Part shown: piece by piece, positions 27,709 to 36,254 of the stretch
Position numbering within the stretch: position 1 is the first letter of the stretch
How the letters are laid out: each line of letters starts with the position of its first letter
Assembly (NCBI GenBank): GCA_001567255.1
Contig: LNBW01000024.1
Coordinates: forward strand, 1 to 64,000
Length of the DNA: 64,000 bases
Source of the DNA: Bacteroidetes bacterium OLB9
Lineage (GTDB): Bacteria > Bacteroidota > Bacteroidia > Chitinophagales > Saprospiraceae
Reading direction: 5' to 3'
The notes under the pieces: generated by a model
Seen by the model: only the letters and a program-made list of their open reading frames with translations
What the model was told of the DNA's origin: nothing
The model's database searches: none
Translations under genes and position numbers: made by a program

Positions 27709-28710
27709 TCAGTCGTGGTGAGTATTCATCACTGACCACAGAGCATCCTTCAACTCTGTTAATCCACGCCCTGAAACTGAAGATATAAAGTAGAAGGGCA
27801 CATCTACATTGATATCATTTTTTAATAATGATATGTATTCATCATCTATGATATCACACTTAGTGATGGCCAGTATTCGAGGCTTATCCATGAGTTCGGG
27901 ATTGTATAGTTTCAATTCATTAACTAGAATATTGTAATCTTTTGTGATATCTTCAGATTCTACAGACACCATAAAAAGTAAAACAGCGTTTCGTTCAATG
28001 TGCCTAAGAAACCTTAACCCGAGACCTTTGCCCTGGTGTGCATTTTCAATGATGCCCGGTATGTCAGCGATTATAAATGACCGCCCATCACGATATTTGA
28101 CGATGCCCAGATTAGGTACTAAAGTCGTAAATGGATACTGAGCGATTTCTGGTTTTGCTGCCGTAATAGATGCGAGAAAGCTAGATTTGCCAGCATTGGG
28201 AAAACCCACTAACCCTACATCAGCAAGCACTTTAAGCTCTAAGATTTTCCATAGTTCCTTTCCGGATTCCCCGGGTTGTGCATATTCTGGTGCTTGACGT
28301 GTAGCAGTCTTAAACCAACTATTGCCCTTGCCGCCTCGACCGCCACTCACAAGGATACGGGTTTCGTCGTGTTCTGTAATTTCAAAGTCAATTTCACCAG
28401 TTTCAAAATCTCTAGCTACCGTACCTAGAGGAACTTCAAGGATGATGTCCTGACCATCTCTTCCGGTACTATTATTTTTAGAACCGTTCTCTCCGGCAGT
28501 TGCTACTACGTGTTTTCTATATTTGAGCGCAAGCAGTGTCCATACATTGGAATTGCCTCTTAGGATGATATGACCACCCCGACCTCCATCGCCGCCGTCA
28601 GGACCTCCTTTACTAGTTTTGTTATCCCGAAAAAAATGACTCGAACCCGCACCTCCGCTACCGGATCTACAGCATATTTTTACGTAATCTACAAAGTTTT
28701 GTTCTGCCAC
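27709..28710 (-). CDS. obgE: GTPase Obg
   Basis: A 333-residue Obg/CgtA GTPase involved in 50S ribosome assembly and stress control. The glycine-rich Obg domain (residues 1-158; GGPDGGDGGRGG and SGGRGGKGN) precedes the G domain: G1 GFPNAGKSS (169-177), G3 DIPG (216-219), and G4 TKCD. There is no long C-terminal extension. adk lies 35 bases upstream on the same strand, so the two are probably co-transcribed. Confidence 0.96.
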   Translation of the reverse strand: MAEQNFVDYVKICCRSGSGGAGSSHFFRDNKTSKGGPDGGDGGRGGHIILRGNSNVWTLLALKYRKHVVATAGENGSKNNSTGRDGQDIILEVPLGTVARDFETGEIDFEITEHDETRILVSGGRGGKGNSWFKTATRQAPEYAQPGESGKELWKILELKVLADVGLVGFPNAGKSSFLASITAAKPEIAQYPFTTLVPNLGIVKYRDGRSFIIADIPGIIENAHQGKGLGLRFLRHIERNAVLLFMVSVESEDITKDYNILVNELKLYNPELMDKPRILAITKCDIIDDEYISLLKNDINVDVPFYFISSVSGRGLTELKDALWSVMNTHHD

Positions 28711-28745
28711 TTTTCAATACTCATTGAAAACTTAAATTACGAATC

Positions 28746-29324
28746 TTAACAATATACTTCGTCAAGAACTGCAACCAACTTGTCAAAAATCTCTTCTACG
28801 GTGCCTACACCTTGAATGCGCTTGGTTTTGCCCGCACTTTCGTAATAATCAAATACTGGTGCAGTTTCGGTATTATAAACATTGATTCTATTGCAAATGA
28901 TTTCTTCGTTCTGGTCATCAGCACGCCCGGATGTAGTACCTCTCATGAGTAGTCTTCTGATTAATTCTTCTTCAGGAACTTCAAGCGCAAGTAAAGCTGT
29001 AACTTCTGTACCTTTTTCAGCCAGATATGCGTCCAAGGCTTCTGCCTGTGCAATCGTGCGAGGAAATCCGTCAAAGATGATTCCATTGACACCAGGGTTA
29101 GCTTCTACTTTGTTTTTAAGCATACCTATGGTGACTTCGTCTGGTACAAGCTCTCCTTTAGCCATATATTCTTTAGCTTTTTGCCCCAGAGGTGTATTAT
29201 TTCCCATTTCATATCTGAATAAATCACCAGTACTGATGTGTAGAATGCCGTACTTGTTGATGAGGTTTTCTGCTTGCGTACCTTTCCCCGAACCCGGAGG
29301 TCCAAATAAAATCAAATTTAACAT
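28746..29324 (-). CDS. adk: Adenylate kinase
   Basis: A 192-residue enzyme interconverting ATP, AMP and ADP. The P-loop GPPGSGKGTQ is at residues 8-17, the AMP-binding segment is STGDLFRYEM, and FDGFPRTIAQAEAL and the short LID of the small-variant type follow. An upstream in-frame start (29357) lies within the promoter box 29355-29362, so the ATG at 29322-29324 (MLNLILFG) is used. It is the first gene of an adk-obgE unit. Confidence 0.96.
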   Translation of the reverse strand: MLNLILFGPPGSGKGTQAENLINKYGILHISTGDLFRYEMGNNTPLGQKAKEYMAKGELVPDEVTIGMLKNKVEANPGVNGIIFDGFPRTIAQAEALDAYLAEKGTEVTALLALEVPEEELIRRLLMRGTTSGRADDQNEEIICNRINVYNTETAPVFDYYESAGKTKRIQGVGTVEEIFDKLVAVLDEVYC

Positions 29325-29354
29325 GTTGGAATTTAAAGTTTCTAAAAAAGACCA

Positions 29355-29362
29355 CAAAGGTA
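29355..29362 (-). promoter_or_regulatory. -7 promoter box for adk-obgE
   Basis: On the minus strand this reads TACCTTTG, a perfect TAnnTTTG box, placing transcription start near 29349, 25 bases before the adk ATG. Confidence 0.55.
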
Positions 29363-29484
29363 GTGTTTTATTATTGTTTAATGGTAATTTGTTATCATAA
29401 ATATTGTACTATTAGTAAATATTCTTGCTGATTTTAATCAAATAACTCATTTGGCCTTGTTATAAATGAAAATGATACAAAATA

Positions 29485-29577
29485 GCTAGCAGACTCGACG
29501 TTTTTATTCTAAAGACATCGTTTTATAATGTTGAAGACAGAAAAGCGATTATCGAAATAGATATGAAGTAACATTTA
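29485..29577 (+). repeat. Dispersed ~93-bp repeat, copy 2
   Basis: This matches the reverse complement of 244-336 over its whole length. Its conserved stem-loop is at 29517-29549 (atcgtttt / aaaagcgat), where one base change still permits a G-T pair. The first part (actcgacgtttttatt) recurs inverted at 60717-60732. It is the main content of the gene-free stretch 29363-29670. Confidence 0.6.
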
Positions 29578-29670
29578 CCTTTTGTAAATTTGTAATGTGT
29601 AATTTATGTTTAATAAAAATGACAGAACTAATTTATATAATCAATCGTTTTATATCAAAGACGTTATTCA

Positions 29671-30273
29671 ATGGCAAAAGTGATCTGGCTTATGGGCTTT
29701 GTAATCGGTATTCCTGCATTTTTGACAAGTTGTATAAAATCTTCCAAGGTAGCTGCAGCTGGAGATAAATTAAAATCTGTGATGGTAAATTCTTCATTTT
29801 ACAATCTTGAAGCCACTTCTTTAGATGGTAGGACTGTGTCCATGTCAGCCTATAAAGGTAAAAAAATTGTAGTACTGAATGTAGCCTCAAAGTGTGGTTA
29901 TACTCCTCAATATGCAGATTGGCAGGCTTTTTACGAGCAAAATAGGGATAGTATTGTAGTGCTAGGATTCCCTTGCAACCAGTTTTTGGGTCAGGAACCG
30001 GGTACATCGGCAGAAATTGCTGAATTTTGTACATCGCAATATGGTGTCACTTTCCCTGTGTTTGAAAAAGTCAATGTCAAAGGCGCTGATCAACACCCCG
30101 TATATAAATGGCTGACCAGCCCAGCTGAAAATGGCTGGAATAGCGATGAGCCGAGCTGGAATTTTTGTAAGTACCTGATTGATGAAAAAGGTAGGCTAAC
30201 ACATTTTTTTGGTTCTAAGATAAAGCCTGACCACCCTGCATTTGTCTCAGCGATCAAAGAGACTAAGGGATGA
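29671..30273 (+). CDS. Glutathione peroxidase-like lipoprotein
   Basis: A 200-residue peroxidase of the GPx family, probably anchored in the envelope: residues 1-21 form a lipoprotein signal with lipobox LTSC (Cys21). The active-site motif NVASKCGYTPQY has Cys75 in place of selenocysteine. LGFPCNQFLGQEPG and WNFCKYLID supply the usual Gln and Trp. It would reduce hydroperoxides with thioredoxin-type reductants; that specificity is inferred from the family. Confidence 0.9.
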   Translation: MAKVIWLMGFVIGIPAFLTSCIKSSKVAAAGDKLKSVMVNSSFYNLEATSLDGRTVSMSAYKGKKIVVLNVASKCGYTPQYADWQAFYEQNRDSIVVLGFPCNQFLGQEPGTSAEIAEFCTSQYGVTFPVFEKVNVKGADQHPVYKWLTSPAENGWNSDEPSWNFCKYLIDEKGRLTHFFGSKIKPDHPAFVSAIKETKG

Positions 30274-30279
30274 ATAAAA

Positions 30280-31563
30280 TTAGATAGATTTTGGGTGGAT
30301 GATGGTTTTGTACATGAAGTAAAATCCTACCACAAATAATAGCGCCAATGCAAGTACGGAGTAACGCATATTATGAGTGAGATTATCGACAAACCCAAAA
30401 ATAAAAGTACCACTGACAATAGAGGTTTTATATACGACATCATAGAAACTGAAGTAGGAAGTAGTGTGATGATTTTTCTCCGGGATCAGCATAGAATAAG
30501 TAGCGCGGGAGACAGACTGAATGCCACCCATTACCATTCCAACCAGACTGGCAATGGAATAAAAATATAATTTTTCAGTGATGAAGTATGCATTGATACA
30601 GATAAATATCCAGATGGCTATCATAATGAGAATAGCAAAACGATTTCCTTTTTTATTGCCTATCATCGAGAATAAATAAGCACCACCTATCGCAACTAAC
30701 TGCAAAATAAGCACCAGTAAAATCAGTTCAGCAGTTTCAAAATTGAGTTCTACCTTAGCAAAAATAGTGGCTAGGTAGATGACAGTTTGTACACCTGCAC
30801 TGTAAAAAAAGAATGCAATTAGAAAGTTGCGAATATTGGGCATGACCTTGACGCTGAGCCATGCCTGGTAGATTTCTTTATAACCGTTTTTCAGTACAGA
30901 CCAGTGAAAAAATGCTTTCTTGTCCTTAGGCAGGTGGTAAAAAGTGTATTGTGCAAAACCCAACCACCAGATACCGACTAATGCAAATCCTATTCTAGCA
31001 GCATGTTGTCCACCACTAATATTGAACCATTCGGGTTTTTGAATCATAACAAGGATACCGATGAGTAAAATTACGCTACCGATATAACCTAAGGTATAAC
31101 CTTTGGCCGAAACGGTATTGTACTTATCTTCTGTTACTATTAGTGGTAGGTAGGAGTCATAAAACACAAGACTTCCCGCAAAACCTATAGTGGCTAAGAT
31201 AAATGCCGATGTCCCCAACCATAATTGTGGTGCTCCTTCAAACCAGTATAGAGCGGTACAGGATAGTGATCCGATTAGTGTAAATATTCTCAAAAAAAAC
31301 ATTCGCCTGCCACTGAAATCAGCAATACCTGACAGCAAGGGTGATAAAGCAGCTATTATTAAATAAGAAAAGGATACTGCAAATGAATACAAAGCAGTAT
31401 TCGAAAATTCAAAATGACCTATATTTAAAATATCAGGTGTAAATTCTTCATAATAACCTGGAAAGATTGCTGTAGAAATCACCAGAGCATATGCAGAATT
31501 AGCCCAGTCAAAAAGGGCCCAGGCATTGATGGTCTTTTTATTGTTAAGCTCGTGAGCTGGCAT
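30280..31563 (-). CDS. UMF1-family MFS transporter
   Basis: A 427-residue membrane transporter with about twelve helices. TINAWALFDWANSAYALVI near the start is the hallmark of the UMF1 (YxiO-like) branch of the major facilitator superfamily; GGIQSVSRATYSMLIPE later is also typical. The substrate is unknown. The frame extends seven codons further to a TTG at 31584, which overlaps a possible promoter box (31582-31588, CTTTG-type), so the ATG at 31561-31563 is preferred. Confidence 0.87.
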   Translation of the reverse strand: MPAHELNNKKTINAWALFDWANSAYALVISTAIFPGYYEEFTPDILNIGHFEFSNTALYSFAVSFSYLIIAALSPLLSGIADFSGRRMFFLRIFTLIGSLSCTALYWFEGAPQLWLGTSAFILATIGFAGSLVFYDSYLPLIVTEDKYNTVSAKGYTLGYIGSVILLIGILVMIQKPEWFNISGGQHAARIGFALVGIWWLGFAQYTFYHLPKDKKAFFHWSVLKNGYKEIYQAWLSVKVMPNIRNFLIAFFFYSAGVQTVIYLATIFAKVELNFETAELILLVLILQLVAIGGAYLFSMIGNKKGNRFAILIMIAIWIFICINAYFITEKLYFYSIASLVGMVMGGIQSVSRATYSMLIPEKNHHTTSYFSFYDVVYKTSIVSGTFIFGFVDNLTHNMRYSVLALALLFVVGFYFMYKTIIHPKSI

Positions 31564-31677
31564 TGGTTTGTTTTGATGTGCCAAAGTAGGAATATTATCT
31601 GTTGTCTTAAAGAAAAATAAAAGAATTATTTCCTAATAGTAAGATTATATTAATTTTACAATTGCAAAATCAGATGA

Positions 31678-32553
31678 ATGAATATCGTTATTTTATCCCG
31701 TAATGCGGCGTTATACAGTACACAAAGTTTAGTAACTGCGGCAAGAAGGCGTAATCATTATGTAAGAGTTATTGATTACATGGCTTGTGATTTGATTATT
31801 GAATCAGGCAAGTCAATGATTTATTTCAACAATCAGCCCGTCATCAATGTTGATGCTGTTATACCGAGGATAGGGACGTCAGGCACTACTTACGGAGCTG
31901 CGGTCTTGAGACAGTTTGAGCATCAAGGTGTTGTCCTCACTTTAAATGCTGAACCCTTACTTAATGCTAGGGACAAGTTGTCATGTCTTCAGATTTTGGG
32001 AAGTAAAGGTATAGGTGTACCTAAAACCATATTCATCAGTAATTTATATACAATTCCTTATTTACTAGATCAAATGGATTCTTATCCGGTGATTATAAAA
32101 TTGCTTTCCGGAACTCAAGGTATGGGGGTTATTTTAGCAGAAAACCGAAGCAATGCAGAGTCTGTATTAGAAGCATTTCAGGTCGTAAAAGAAAAAGTGC
32201 TGCTACAAAAGTTTATTAAAGAAGCTAAAGGAGCAGATATAAGGGCTTTTGTTGTTGATGGAGAGGTAGTCGGGGCGATGAAAAGACAAGCTCGAGAAGG
32301 TGATTTTAGATCTAATTTGCACAGAGGAGGCACCTCAGAGAAAATCAGGCTTACAGCTGCTGAAGAAGAAACAGCTTTGAGATCTGCTGAGATTTTGGGT
32401 TTAAAGATTGCAGGTGTAGATATGCTGAAAACGCATAACGGTCCTGTAGTAATGGAAGTAAATGCATCACCCGGACTAGAAGGTATTGAAGGAACAACAG
32501 GGGTTGATATTGCAGGCAAGATTATAAAATTTATTGAAAGGCAAAGAATATAA
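31678..32553 (+). CDS. rimK: RimK-family ribosomal protein S6--L-glutamate ligase
   Basis: A 291-residue ATP-grasp ligase adding glutamate residues to the C-terminus of ribosomal protein S6 or to a related substrate. The N-terminal RimK domain (ILSRNAALYSTQSLV, VIPRIGTS) precedes the ATP-grasp core: YPVIIKLLSGTQGMGV, ADIRAFVVDGEVVGAMKRQA, and the metal-binding VVMEVNASPGLEGIE. The downstream aspartoacylase-like gene starts 4 bases after the stop. Confidence 0.88.
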   Translation: MNIVILSRNAALYSTQSLVTAARRRNHYVRVIDYMACDLIIESGKSMIYFNNQPVINVDAVIPRIGTSGTTYGAAVLRQFEHQGVVLTLNAEPLLNARDKLSCLQILGSKGIGVPKTIFISNLYTIPYLLDQMDSYPVIIKLLSGTQGMGVILAENRSNAESVLEAFQVVKEKVLLQKFIKEAKGADIRAFVVDGEVVGAMKRQAREGDFRSNLHRGGTSEKIRLTAAEEETALRSAEILGLKIAGVDMLKTHNGPVVMEVNASPGLEGIEGTTGVDIAGKIIKFIERQRI

Positions 32554-32557
32554 TACC

Positions 32558-33553
32558 ATGTCAGAATTGTTTGATTTTACCAAAGAATACGAAAAAGAGC
32601 TCATCCTAGATGATGAAATTATTATTCCGGAAAGCATACAGACTGTAAGAATCAATGCAGGCAAAATTCCTTCAGGAAACAGAATTAATGTGTTTGCACA
32701 TGTGCTCAGAAAGAATGAAGCAGGACCTACAATGCTGATTCTTGGAGGCGTGCATGGTAATGAAATCAATGGAATAGAGATAGTTAGGAGGAGCCTTGAG
32801 CAAAATATATATGACAATCTAAAACGAGGAACAGTGATAGTAGTGCCTTTGCTCAATGTATATGGTTTTATAAATTTTAGTAGGTATGTTTCTACGGATG
32901 GAAAAGATGTCAATCGGTCATTTCCCGGACATCTTAATGGCTCACTAGCTTCAAGAGTAGCCCGGATTATCACCAGAAAAATTTTACCTCATGTGGATTT
33001 TGCTATAGATTTTCATACAGGTGGAGATACCAGATACAATTTTCCTCAGATTCGATATGCAAAAAAGGATGTTCGTGCAGCTACTTTAGCGCGATTTACG
33101 GGTACAAAGTATATGATGGAACAACCTTATATCGCACACTCATTCAGAAAATCTGCCTCCGATGTAGGTATTCCTGCACTTGTTTTTGAAGGAGGAGAAT
33201 CCATCAGACTGGACCAACTATCTATTGATACCGGATTAAGTGTGATACAGAATGTTTTGAAAGGTCTAAATATGCTAGACGGAGAGCCCCAGTTTAAAAA
33301 TCAAGACCAATACCTGATTCATAAGTCAACATGGTTACGTGCCTCGACACCTGGCTTGTTTATTTGGGAAAAACGATCCGGTGACTATGTGAATAGAGGA
33401 GATAAACTCGGAGAGATAAAGGATCCTTACGGAAATCGGTCAGATGATGTCATTGCAAAGTATTCAGGCCATATCATAGGCCACAATAATGGTTGTGTGG
33501 TATCACTGGGTGATGCTTTGTTTCATATTGGTAGGGATTATACTAAGTTATAA
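32558..33553 (+). CDS. Succinylglutamate desuccinylase / aspartoacylase-family zinc hydrolase
   Basis: A 331-residue M14-related zinc hydrolase. GGVHGNEINGIE supplies the zinc-binding His and Glu, DVNRSFPG the substrate-carboxylate Asn/Arg pair, and AIDFHTGG the third ligand His; the catalytic Glu is probably in VFEGGE. The C-terminal beta domain (~250-331) resembles a biotinyl-like fold. Family members cleave N-acyl amino acids. Coupling to rimK suggests a role around glutamyl modification, but that is inference. An upstream TTG at 32534 overlaps rimK and is not used. Confidence 0.82.
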   Translation: MSELFDFTKEYEKELILDDEIIIPESIQTVRINAGKIPSGNRINVFAHVLRKNEAGPTMLILGGVHGNEINGIEIVRRSLEQNIYDNLKRGTVIVVPLLNVYGFINFSRYVSTDGKDVNRSFPGHLNGSLASRVARIITRKILPHVDFAIDFHTGGDTRYNFPQIRYAKKDVRAATLARFTGTKYMMEQPYIAHSFRKSASDVGIPALVFEGGESIRLDQLSIDTGLSVIQNVLKGLNMLDGEPQFKNQDQYLIHKSTWLRASTPGLFIWEKRSGDYVNRGDKLGEIKDPYGNRSDDVIAKYSGHIIGHNNGCVVSLGDALFHIGRDYTKL

Positions 33554-33561
33554 GAGGCAAT

Positions 33562-33590
33562 AAAAAGTATAGCTATATCTAGCTTTTTTT
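33562..33590 (+). terminator. Possible weak terminator after the rimK pair
   Basis: The A-rich aaaaag and the matching cttttttt flank a small tag/cta stem and end in a T run, just downstream of the aspartoacylase-like gene. Confidence 0.35.
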
Positions 33591-33721
33591 GTAACTTTTA
33601 AAAACATTGTTCGTCTCCATCTTGAAATACATTTAATTTGTGTAGGTAATTTAATACCGTGATATTCAAATAGTTAAATCATATTATAATTTTGTGTAAT
33701 ATTAATTTTTTCAATAAAATA

Positions 33722-33753
33722 TTTGTTTAATATATAGGTATTGTATTACTTTG
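33722..33753 (+). promoter_or_regulatory. acpP promoter
   Basis: TTTG at 33722-33725 and the near-consensus -7 box TTACTTTG at 33746-33753 are 20 bases apart, a good Bacteroidota -33/-7 arrangement. The upstream in-frame start at 33741 lies inside it. Confidence 0.6.
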
Positions 33754-33779
33754 CACTTCATTTAGAAAACATTAGTAAA

Positions 33780-34016
33780 ATGTCAGAAATCGCAGAAAAA
33801 GTTAAAAAAATTATCATTGACAAATTAGGCGTTGATGAGTCAGAAGTTACAAATGAAGCCAGCTTCACCAATGACCTGGGTGCTGATTCACTGGATACTG
33901 TTGAGTTAATCATGGAATTTGAGAAAGAATTTAAAGTTCCTATTCCTGATGATCAAGCAGAAAAAATCCAGACAGTAGGTCAGGCTATTGAATTTCTTGA
34001 AGCGAATCAGGCTTAA
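33780..34016 (+). CDS. acpP: Acyl carrier protein
   Basis: A 78-residue acyl carrier protein carrying growing fatty-acid chains on a phosphopantetheine arm. The attachment serine is in [14 protein letters not shown]. The protein is acidic and of usual length. The ATG at 33780 ([10 protein letters not shown]) is chosen because the upstream extension overlaps the promoter. A strong terminator follows, so it is probably also transcribed alone; the fabF-rnc operon comes next. Confidence 0.97.
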   Translation: MSEIAEKVKKIIIDKLGVDESEVTNEASFTNDLGADSLDTVELIMEFEKEFKVPIPDDQAEKIQTVGQAIEFLEANQA

Positions 34017-34033
34017 GATTATTCATTATTATT

Positions 34034-34077
34034 AAAAAAAGTCTGCATAGATTTTAATCTGTGTGGACTTTTTTTTT
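34034..34077 (+). terminator. Intrinsic terminator after acpP
   Basis: The stem agtctgcatagatt / aatctgtgtggact (with G-T pairs) is followed by eight or more T residues. Confidence 0.8.
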
Positions 34078-34239
34078 CGGTTGAAATTATGCTTACTGTA
34101 TGATGGAAGCAGGCATTGATTGTGTCTCTGTTATATTAAAAGAACTATATAGTATGATTTGTCAAAAACTTATTAGCTTAAAATAGATAATATTTGCAAA
34201 AATAAAACGATTTTTGCCAAATCTAATGAAATCTTTTGT

Positions 34240-35490
34240 ATGAGACGTGTAGTAATAACTGGAATAGGGGCTTTAACTCCTATTGGAAATAATTATAAGG
34301 CCTATATTGATGGCCTCAGAAATGGTGTTAGTGGTGCAGGCCCCATTACAAAATTTGATGCTTCACGCTTTAAGGTGAAGTTTGCTTGTGAATTAAAAAA
34401 TTTTAATGTAGAAGATTTTATACCTCGCAAAGATGCTCGACGACTTGACCCTTTTGCACAATATGCTCTAGTCGTTGCTGATGAAGCCATTCAAATGGCA
34501 GGGCTGGATCCTACAAAACTCGATTTGGACAGAGTGGGTGTAGTCTGGGGGACAGGTATCGGAGGATTTGAGACTATTGAGCATGATATTTCGGAAGCTG
34601 CACTTTGGGGACCTGATGATGAGCCTCGATACAGCCCTTTTTTGATACCCAAATTAATCGGCGACATTGCTCCTGGCCACATTTCCATTAAATATGGATT
34701 CAGAGGTGTTAATTTTGGGACGGTTTCAGCATGTGCGTCTTCGACACACTCCATCATCACATCATTTGATTTTATTCGTCATGGCAGGGCTGATGTTATG
34801 GTGACAGGTGGTTCTGAGGCAGCTATAACCAAGGCCAGTGTAGGTGGATTTTCAGCCATGAAAGCCATGTCTGAGCGCAATGACAGCCCTGAAACTGCCA
34901 GCCGACCATTTGATAAAGACAGAGATGGTTTTGTACTAGGCGAAGGAGCAGGCGCATTAGTGCTGGAAGAACTCGAGCATGCTCTAAAGCGTGGCGCTAC
35001 GATATACGGAGAGGTGGCCGGTGCAGGTATGACTGCTGATGCATATCACATGACTGCGCCACATCCTGAAGGACTGGGTGCTAAAAACGTGATGGTATTG
35101 GCTATTAAAGATGCTGGCCTTCAACCCGAAGATGTGGACTATGTCAATGTTCATGGTACCTCAACGCCACTTGGCGATGTTGCGGAGACTAAAGCTATAC
35201 AATCTGTTTTTGGAGATCATGCTTATAAGTTAAATATCTCAAGTACTAAGTCTATGACTGGGCACCTACTCGGTGGCGCTGGTGCTATTGAGGCCATTGC
35301 TTGTGTTGCAGCTATCAATGATGGATTTATCCCTCCGACCATTAATCATTTTACAGATGATGAAGCTTTTGATCCTGGTTTGAATTTTACTTTCAATAAA
35401 GCACAAGAAAGGAAGATTGATGTTGCGCTGAGTAATACTTTTGGCTTCGGTGGTCATAATGCTTCTGTGATAATCAAAAGGTATAAGTAA
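34240..35490 (+). CDS. fabF: 3-oxoacyl-ACP synthase II (FabF)
   Basis: A 416-residue condensing enzyme elongating acyl-ACP with malonyl-ACP. The active-site cysteine is in SACASSTHS (near residue 165), with the two catalytic histidines in VNVHGTSTPLGD and GHLLGGAGA. The C-terminal NTFGFGGHNASV is typical. It follows acpP and precedes rnc with only 5 bases between, the standard Bacteroidota order. Confidence 0.96.
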   Translation: MRRVVITGIGALTPIGNNYKAYIDGLRNGVSGAGPITKFDASRFKVKFACELKNFNVEDFIPRKDARRLDPFAQYALVVADEAIQMAGLDPTKLDLDRVGVVWGTGIGGFETIEHDISEAALWGPDDEPRYSPFLIPKLIGDIAPGHISIKYGFRGVNFGTVSACASSTHSIITSFDFIRHGRADVMVTGGSEAAITKASVGGFSAMKAMSERNDSPETASRPFDKDRDGFVLGEGAGALVLEELEHALKRGATIYGEVAGAGMTADAYHMTAPHPEGLGAKNVMVLAIKDAGLQPEDVDYVNVHGTSTPLGDVAETKAIQSVFGDHAYKLNISSTKSMTGHLLGGAGAIEAIACVAAINDGFIPPTINHFTDDEAFDPGLNFTFNKAQERKIDVALSNTFGFGGHNASVIIKRYK

Positions 35491-35495
35491 TTGTT

Positions 35496-36254
35496 TTGGA
35501 CTTTGTAAGACGCTTTTATAATCTTTATTTTTCCGATGATAGGGAATTAGCATTGCGGTTAAAACCGATCTTGGGTTTTACTCCGGCTAGACTTAGTATA
35601 TTCAAAACTGCATTTTATCATAAATCTATGTCCAATGAAACACCGGATAAACCCACCAATGAAAGACTGGAATATCTAGGTGATGCTATTCTTTCTACCG
35701 TTGTGGCCGAGTATCTTTTTAACAAATATCCTAATAAAAATGAAGGATTTCTGACGAAAATGCGGTCGAAAATAGTCAAAAGAAATACACTCAACGAGAT
35801 TGCGGATAATATGGGGCTGGATATGATTCTTTCAGATTACAGTATGGGCAAGCTCAGTAGCAGTATGCTAGGTAATGCACTGGAAGCGCTGGTGGGTGCG
35901 ATTTACATTGAATTTGGTTATGAGAAAACTAAAAACTATATAATTAAGAATATCTTGATGAAATATCTGGATATCAATGACCTTGAAACCAGAGATGACA
36001 ATCATAAATCTATCTTGCTTGAATGGTGTCAAAAAAATGGGCATGAAGTCAGTTTCAATACTTTGGCTAAATTTAAAATGGATAAGAGAGATTGCTTTAA
36101 GGTAGGTGTGGTGGTAAACGGTGAACTCGTGGCTACTGCTGAGGATTTTAATAAAAAATCAGCTGAGCAAACAGCTGCACATAAGGCTATTGAAAAACTC
36201 AATATCAATGAAACTGCTGATACAGAATCAAATGCCCAACAATGGATTCACTAA
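35496..36254 (+). CDS. rnc: Ribonuclease III
   Basis: A 252-residue double-strand-specific endoribonuclease for rRNA and mRNA processing. The catalytic signature NERLEYLGDAIL is followed by NALEALVGAIYIEFG with the second acidic pair. A double-stranded-RNA-binding domain fills residues ~168-235. The start is TTG at 35496, 5 bases after fabF; the encoded FVRRFYNLYFS fits family N-termini. The end overlaps the next gene by 13 bases. Confidence 0.95.
   Translation: MDFVRRFYNLYFSDDRELALRLKPILGFTPARLSIFKTAFYHKSMSNETPDKPTNERLEYLGDAILSTVVAEYLFNKYPNKNEGFLTKMRSKIVKRNTLNEIADNMGLDMILSDYSMGKLSSSMLGNALEALVGAIYIEFGYEKTKNYIIKNILMKYLDINDLETRDDNHKSILLEWCQKNGHEVSFNTLAKFKMDKRDCFKVGVVVNGELVATAEDFNKKSAEQTAAHKAIEKLNINETADTESNAQQWIH

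Noticed and set aside
28882-29400. 172-codon plus-strand frame
   Set aside because: It is antisense to adk, which is certain from its motifs.
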